From: DASQBT01 sp049578545
GTDB lineage: Bacteria; Pseudomonadota; Gammaproteobacteria; Burkholderiales; Thiobacillaceae
Direction: 5' to 3'
Assembly: GCA_049578545.1 (NCBI GenBank)
Contig: JBAUMF010000068.1
Span: 36,036-100,035, forward strand
DNA: 64,000 nt
This document shows, in pieces, positions 60,362 to 64,000 of this stretch (its first letter is position 1; each line of letters starts with the position of its first letter). The notes beneath the pieces are model-generated. The model did no database searches and was not told the origin of the DNA. It was given only the letters and a program-made list of their open reading frames with translations. The translations under genes and the position numbers were made by a program.

Positions 60362-60622
60362 ATGAATGGCAAGGTCGTGCGATGGATTTCGCTGTTCAGT
60401 GCCAGCGCGCTGGCCCTGGTCATCCTGATCTATCCCATTGCCCTGAGCAGGAATGGTGAGGCACCTTCCCACGGCCCGCTCACCCTGCTGATGCTGGGCA
60501 TCTGCGCGGGCTTCGTTCACGGGGTGGGGTTTGTACCGCAATCCACCCTGCTGCAAAAAGTGTTCAGTCCCTTTGTCGCGTGGCCACTGATGCTGGCAGG
60601 CATTTTGATGATGCTTGTCTAA
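60362..60622 (+). CDS. ybgE: Cyd operon protein YbgE
   Basis: An 86-residue protein with two or three membrane helices. The signature LMLGICAGFVHGVGFVPQ near residue 47 and the ending LFSPFVAWPLMLAGILMMLV match the YbgE family found in the cydABX-ybgE operon of E. coli. I start at ATG 60362, two bases past the oxidoreductase stop. In this genome it stands 5 kb from cydX, after seven interposed genes, which suggests that the whole 52322-60622 stretch is a functional cluster. Confidence 0.85.
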   Translation: MNGKVVRWISLFSASALALVILIYPIALSRNGEAPSHGPLTLLMLGICAGFVHGVGFVPQSTLLQKVFSPFVAWPLMLAGILMMLV

Positions 60623-60790
60623 GGAAACGCCGATTCATTCGATAAACCAGTGATTGGGAGCGATTCGGCATTTGGCTGCGAGTCCGGAGGCCATGGCGCG
60701 TCGCAATGCATTTTTGAAACGAATCAGAACAGTACTGGATTGATTCGTCTTTGCACTCCTCGCACAGACGAATCAATCAGCGTCTGCCTG
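60620..60790. mobile_element. Possible MITE or solo insertion remnant with 22-base terminal inverted repeats
   Basis: The left end TAAGGAAACGCCGATTCATT (from 60620) matches the complement of the right end, CGAATCAATCAGCGTCTGCC (60769-60790), in 16 of 22 positions. Inside, GATTGATTCGTCT (60738-60750) is repeated inverted as AGACGAATCAATC (60766-60778), a strong hairpin that may act as a terminator. No coding sequence fits. The ybgE stop codon lies within the left end. Confidence 0.4.
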
Positions 60791-60801
60791 AAGCCGGGCA
60801 G

Positions 60802-62760
60802 TTACATTTCGACCATTTCTTTCGCCTGCGGCACCCGCTTGAAGAAAGCTCGCACCACCTCCAGCCTGCGGGTGCGCGTCATGGGCGGGAGCGAGGCCAG
60901 CAGCCGCTTGCCGTAGGCCTTGGTCACCAGCCGCGGGTCACACAGCATCAGCACCCCGCGATCGGTCTCGGTGCGGATCAAGCGCCCGGCTCCCTGCTTG
61001 AGCGCAATCGCCGCTGCGGGCAACTGAAACTCCATGAAGCCGTTGCCGCCACTGGCCTCCACATGGCGGATGCGGGCGGCAATCACCGGGTCATCGGGAG
61101 GGGCAAAGGGCAGCTTGTCGATGACCACGACCGACAGCGCATCGCCCGGCACATCCACGCCCTCCCAGAAACTGTAGGCACCCAGCAGCACCCCATTGCC
61201 GGCAGCGCGGAATGCATCCAGCAGTTTGTTCTTGGGCGCATCGCCCTGGATTAGCAGCGGAAAATCCCAGCCGCGCTGCTTGAAGGCCGCTTCGATCCGT
61301 GCACGTGCACGCTCAAGCGCGCGAAAGCTGGTAAACAGCAAGAAGGTTCTGCCGCCGCTGGCCTCAATCACCGGCAGCGCGGCATCCACCACGGCGTCGG
61401 TATGTTCCGGCCGGTTGGGCTCGGGCAGGTTTTCCGGCACATAGAGCACACCCTGGCGCGGATAATCGAACGGGCTGTCCACGGCAAGCGTCTCCGCGCC
61501 TTCCAGGCCAAGGCGGGAAAGCAGATGACTGAAATCACCCCCCACCGAGAGCGTGGCCGAAGTCAGCACCCAGGCACGCGCGTCATCTTTAACCTGCCGG
61601 CCAAACAACTCCGCCACCGACAAGGGCGTGCTGTGCAGCAGCACGGCACGCTGCGTAGTTTCAAGCCAGCGCACCTGGTCAACGCTGTCTTCGTCCTTCC
61701 ATCGCGCCAGCATGGCCTGCAACTCGATGGTGCGGCTGCGGCACTTCGCCAGTTCCTGTGCCCGTTCGGCCTGCTGTTCCAGTGCATTGGCAAGGGTGTT
61801 GAGCGCGCCATCCAGCGCCGCCAGCGCGTCGCCCAGGCCCGCCTGCTCCAACACCTCGTCCCTTGGCCGCTTGAGTGGCATGCTCGGGAACACCAGGCGC
61901 ACATCGCGTGCGGCCTTCTCCAGTGCATTGCAAAGCTGCACCAGTTCCGGACTGTCGCCCGCATGCGCCCGGGCGGCGCGTTCCGCATCCTGCGCCAGTT
62001 CAACACAGGGACCGGTGGAAAACGTCTCGCCAAAAAAAACCGTGGCGGTGTCTTCCAGTTGATGCGCCTCATCCAGAATCACCATGTTGGACGCAGGCAG
62101 CAGCTCAGACACCCCTTCATCCTTCAGCCACAGGTCGGCAAAGAAGAGATGATGATTGACCACCACCAGCTCGGCTTCCAGCGCCTGCTTGCGCGCCTCC
62201 ATGACAAAGCAGGTCTTGTACTGCGGGCAGTCACCGCCCAGGCAGCTTTCCCGGCTGGACACTGCTTTTTGCCAGACCGGATGCGACTCGGGCACGGCAA
62301 CGCACTCGCCCTTGTCGCCACTTTTCGACGTGTCGGCAAAGCGGGAAATCTTGACCAGGTAGGTATGGTCCTCGCGGCGCTCGAAGCGCCCTGAGGCAAG
62401 ATGGCGTTCCAGGTGATAACGGCACACATAATTGGCGCGGCCCTTCAGGCGCACTGCCTGGATCGGCGCGCCGATGACTTGCCGGGCGAGCGGAATGTCC
62501 TTCTCGAACAGCTGGTCCTGCAACGCCTTGGTTGCGGTGGACACGATCACCTTGCCACCGTGTGACAGCGCCGGCAGCAGATAGGCCAGCGTCTTGCCCG
62601 TGCCGGTTCCCGCCTCGGCAATCAATACGCCGCTCTCGGACAGCGTTGCCGCAACGCGCTCCGCCATCGCCATCTGCTGTGGCCGCGGCGAATAGCCTTT
62701 CAAGCGCGCGGCCAGGGGCCCGCCTGGAGCAAACAGGGCGTTCATCGGATCGACCGGCAT
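60802..62760 (-). CDS. dinG: ATP-dependent helicase DinG/YoaA type
   Basis: XPD-like 5'-3' DNA helicase with a 4Fe-4S cluster. Walker A is AEAGTGTGKTLAYLLPAL near residue 55, the cysteine set is YVCRYH and ESCLGGDCPQYKTCF (about 120-190), the DEAH box is VILDEAHQLEDT near residue 230, and the C-terminal motif VI ends KQGAGRLIRTETDRGVLML. I prefer ATG 62760, which has an AAAGGCGAG site; ATG 62784 overlaps the integron integrase stop and is possible. The protein is about 652 residues. It stands right behind intI on the same strand. Confidence 0.94.
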   Translation of the reverse strand: MPVDPMNALFAPGGPLAARLKGYSPRPQQMAMAERVAATLSESGVLIAEAGTGTGKTLAYLLPALSHGGKVIVSTATKALQDQLFEKDIPLARQVIGAPIQAVRLKGRANYVCRYHLERHLASGRFERREDHTYLVKISRFADTSKSGDKGECVAVPESHPVWQKAVSSRESCLGGDCPQYKTCFVMEARKQALEAELVVVNHHLFFADLWLKDEGVSELLPASNMVILDEAHQLEDTATVFFGETFSTGPCVELAQDAERAARAHAGDSPELVQLCNALEKAARDVRLVFPSMPLKRPRDEVLEQAGLGDALAALDGALNTLANALEQQAERAQELAKCRSRTIELQAMLARWKDEDSVDQVRWLETTQRAVLLHSTPLSVAELFGRQVKDDARAWVLTSATLSVGGDFSHLLSRLGLEGAETLAVDSPFDYPRQGVLYVPENLPEPNRPEHTDAVVDAALPVIEASGGRTFLLFTSFRALERARARIEAAFKQRGWDFPLLIQGDAPKNKLLDAFRAAGNGVLLGAYSFWEGVDVPGDALSVVVIDKLPFAPPDDPVIAARIRHVEASGGNGFMEFQLPAAAIALKQGAGRLIRTETDRGVLMLCDPRLVTKAYGKRLLASLPPMTRTRRLEVVRAFFKRVPQAKEMVEM

Positions 62761-62776
62761 CAATGACTCGCCTTTC

Positions 62777-63757
62777 TCAAGCATCCAGGGGGCTAACCAC
62801 GCCGCGCCCGCCCTTGTTCAGCCTATGCGTGTAGATCATGGTTGTCGCCACGTCCTTGTGGCCCAACAATTCCTGCACCGTGCGAATGTCATAGCCAGCC
62901 TGAAGCAAATGCGTGGCAAAGGAATGCCGCAATACGTGCGGCGTCACCGGCTTGTGAATGTTCGAAAGTCTTGCCGCCTCGCGGACTGCCCGCTGCACGC
63001 TGGCTTCGTAAATATGATGTCGTCGCTCCTTGCCCGATCGGGGGTCAACCGACCTGACTGGCGAAGGGAACACATACTGCCAACCCCAGGTCCTGGCGGC
63101 ATTGGGATATTTCACTGCCAGCGCATCCGGCAAATAGACCTCGCCGAAGCCCGCTTCAAGATCTCGATCATGTAAAACCTTCACCTTTACCAGATGCGCT
63201 TTCAATGGAAGAAACAGATCTTCCGGCAACACCGTCACCCGGTCCCTGTTGCCCTTGCCCTCGCGCACGATGATCTCGCGACGGGTGAACTCCACATCCT
63301 TCACCCGCAAACGCAAGCCTTCCAGCAAGCGCATCCCCGTGCCGTACAACAAGCTGACGATCAACCCCATGGTGCCCGAAGTTGAATCCAGCAAGGGCCG
63401 CGCCTCGGTTTGCGTCATTACCACCGGCAAACGTCTTGCCGGTTTGGCGGCAATCACCTCGTCCAGCCAGGGCAATTCAAGTTGCAACACCTCACGGTAC
63501 AAGAACAGTAAAGCAGACTTGGCCTGATTCTGGGTGGAAGCCGCCACATTGCGTTCCGTCGCCAGATGCGTGAGAAACGCAGTCACCTCTGCGGGCTCCA
63601 TATCCTTGGGGTGACGCTTGCCATGAAACAGGGTGAAGCGGCGTGTCCAGTCGACATAGGTTTCTTCCGTACGAATGCTGTAGTGGCGCAGACGGATTTG
63701 TGCCCGCAACCGGTCCAGCAATTTAGGAGAATCTGGAGAAATGACTTTAACATCCAT
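62777..63757 (-). CDS. intI: Integron integrase (IntI, tyrosine recombinase)
   Basis: Site-specific recombinase that moves gene cassettes. Catalytic residues of the tyrosine recombinases are present: Arg in YGTGMRLLEGLRLRVKD, HxxR in TPHVLRHSFATHLL, His in QELLGHKDVATT and Tyr in MIYTHRLNKGG. The extra segment special to IntI is present (WGWQYVFPSPVRSVDPRSGKERRHHIYEASVQRAV). The protein seems complete (326 residues from ATG 63757) and undisrupted. The GTG further upstream (63796) would read through a palindrome and is less likely. The stop lies eight bases short of one possible dinG start. Confidence 0.94.
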   Translation of the reverse strand: MDVKVISPDSPKLLDRLRAQIRLRHYSIRTEETYVDWTRRFTLFHGKRHPKDMEPAEVTAFLTHLATERNVAASTQNQAKSALLFLYREVLQLELPWLDEVIAAKPARRLPVVMTQTEARPLLDSTSGTMGLIVSLLYGTGMRLLEGLRLRVKDVEFTRREIIVREGKGNRDRVTVLPEDLFLPLKAHLVKVKVLHDRDLEAGFGEVYLPDALAVKYPNAARTWGWQYVFPSPVRSVDPRSGKERRHHIYEASVQRAVREAARLSNIHKPVTPHVLRHSFATHLLQAGYDIRTVQELLGHKDVATTMIYTHRLNKGGRGVVSPLDA

Positions 63758-63764
63758 CCGTGAA

Positions 63765-63793
63765 ATTTTAGGTTCCCCTAAAAGGGGATGCAA
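63765..63793 (-). promoter_or_regulatory. Candidate intI promoter with dyad in the spacer
   Basis: On the minus strand, TTGCAT (63793-63788), 17 bases, then TAAAAT (63770-63765). The spacer carries CCCCT-TTT-AGGGG. The predicted transcript would start almost on the integrase ATG (63757), so the message would have little or no leader. No LexA box of the CTGT-N8-ACAG form was found here. Confidence 0.35.
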
Positions 63794-63883
63794 CACAAAA
63801 ACATATTACTGAAGCTATAGTTACCTAAGTTTCACTTGATTTAGCCAACTGGTGTCGCTAGATTGGATGTCGTCTAAATTACG

Positions 63884-64000
63884 TTAGCAACTGTGTTGTA
63901 AGTCAACAGGAGGATTCCAAGGGGTACGATGCTTAAGCATGGAATTCATGATGACCAACAGCTTCCGCATGCAGGCGGTCAGGGCCACTTTGGCCGGCTT
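63884..64000 (-). mobile_element. IS110-family transposase, C-terminal end (cut by window edge)
   Basis: The minus strand reads KPAKVALTACMRKLLVIMNS, then MLKHRTPWNPPVDLQHSC and a TAA at 63886-63884. This matches the C-terminal end of IS110-type (DEDD) transposases, ending in the MLKxxxPW motif. The gene continues beyond the right edge. The element lies just upstream of intI, in the position of attI and the first cassette. The other half of the element and its outer end are not visible. Confidence 0.85.

Noticed and set aside
63843..63908. Possible attC/attI core (GTTAGCA) and CTGT...ACAG box near intI
   Set aside because: GTTAGCA does not fit GTTRRRY, the paired core is weak and the span is too short. 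The CTGT and ACAG are 11 bases apart, not 8 as in a LexA box, and lie inside the IS110 transposase end.
1..64000. CRISPR arrays, rRNA operons, prophage genes
   Set aside because: No regular repeat-spacer pattern, rRNA sequence, or run of phage structural genes was seen. Mobile signals are limited to intI, the IS110 end and small repeats.

Overview
This 64 kb window is ordinary, gene-dense chromosome of a betaproteobacterium. The closest fit is the Nitrosomonadales type (Gallionella, Sulfuricella or Thiobacillus relatives), but I cannot place it more exactly. The assignment rests on gene content and order: tRNA-Leu/tig/clpP/clpX, gyrA/serC/pheA/hisC/tyrA/aroA/cmk/rpsA/ihfB/lapAB/pyrF, the hpnCDE squalene route, a one-piece tmRNA whose tag reads ANDENYALAA, a CbbR-like LysR regulator and an E. 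coli-type cytochrome bd. About 74 protein genes (two cut by the window edges), one tRNA and one tmRNA are called. No intergenic gap exceeds 300 bases.

Layout. (1) 1-2528, minus strand: proteostasis genes clpX (cut by the window edge), clpP and tig behind a tRNA-Leu(UAG). (2) 2639-7864, plus: hpnC-hpnD-hpnE for squalene/hopanoid synthesis, coupled to a short-chain dehydrogenase that has lost its catalytic Tyr, then a membrane-anchored Ser/Thr kinase. (3) 7923-10574: radA, a small cytochrome c and cysM. (4) 10601-26088, minus: a long housekeeping run from gyrA through serine, Phe/Tyr and chorismate synthesis, cmk, rpsA and ihfB (strong terminator), then lapA-lapB-pyrF-ugd. (5) 26195-29464, plus: mtaD-ubiG-gph, a cluster of small repeats, and a SirB2 protein. 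(6) 29849-30216: ssrA with its own promoter and terminator. (7) 30475-32980, minus: RIO kinase, HDOD protein, queD and a zinc-ribbon protein. (8) 33004-41585, plus: an AIM24 protein, a MacB-type ABC exporter (membrane-fusion protein, ATPase, two permeases), then archease-rtcB RNA ligase and two small conserved proteins. (9) 41551-44348: LysR regulator and lplT. (10) 44345-52161, minus: methyltransferase, qmcA-nfeD, two TPM proteins and lemA; then udg-rimI-tsaB; then a HIRAN protein and a sigma-54 activator. (11) 52322-60622, plus: a redox/respiratory cluster starting cydP-cydA-cydB-cydX and ending with ybgE, with a NifX-like protein, a peroxiredoxin, a ZIP transporter, an aminotransferase and an SQR-like flavoprotein between. 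(12) 60802-64000, minus: dinG, an integron integrase gene directly upstream of it, and the C-terminal end of an IS110-family transposase at the window edge.

The most interesting locus is 50812-60622. A sigma-54 activator with a Cys-rich PAS-type sensor domain is divergent from a cytochrome bd operon, and a textbook -24/-12 sigma-54 promoter lies in front of cydP. Second is the right edge: an intact integron integrase is coupled to dinG, while an IS110 element occupies the place where attI and the cassettes would be expected. Other points are a Cys-to-Ser change at an iron-sulfur ligand of the family-4 UDG, reading frames lacking any ATG/GTG/TTG start at a sensible place, a possible MITE at 60620-60790, and a 22-bp perfect palindrome in front of the peroxiredoxin gene.
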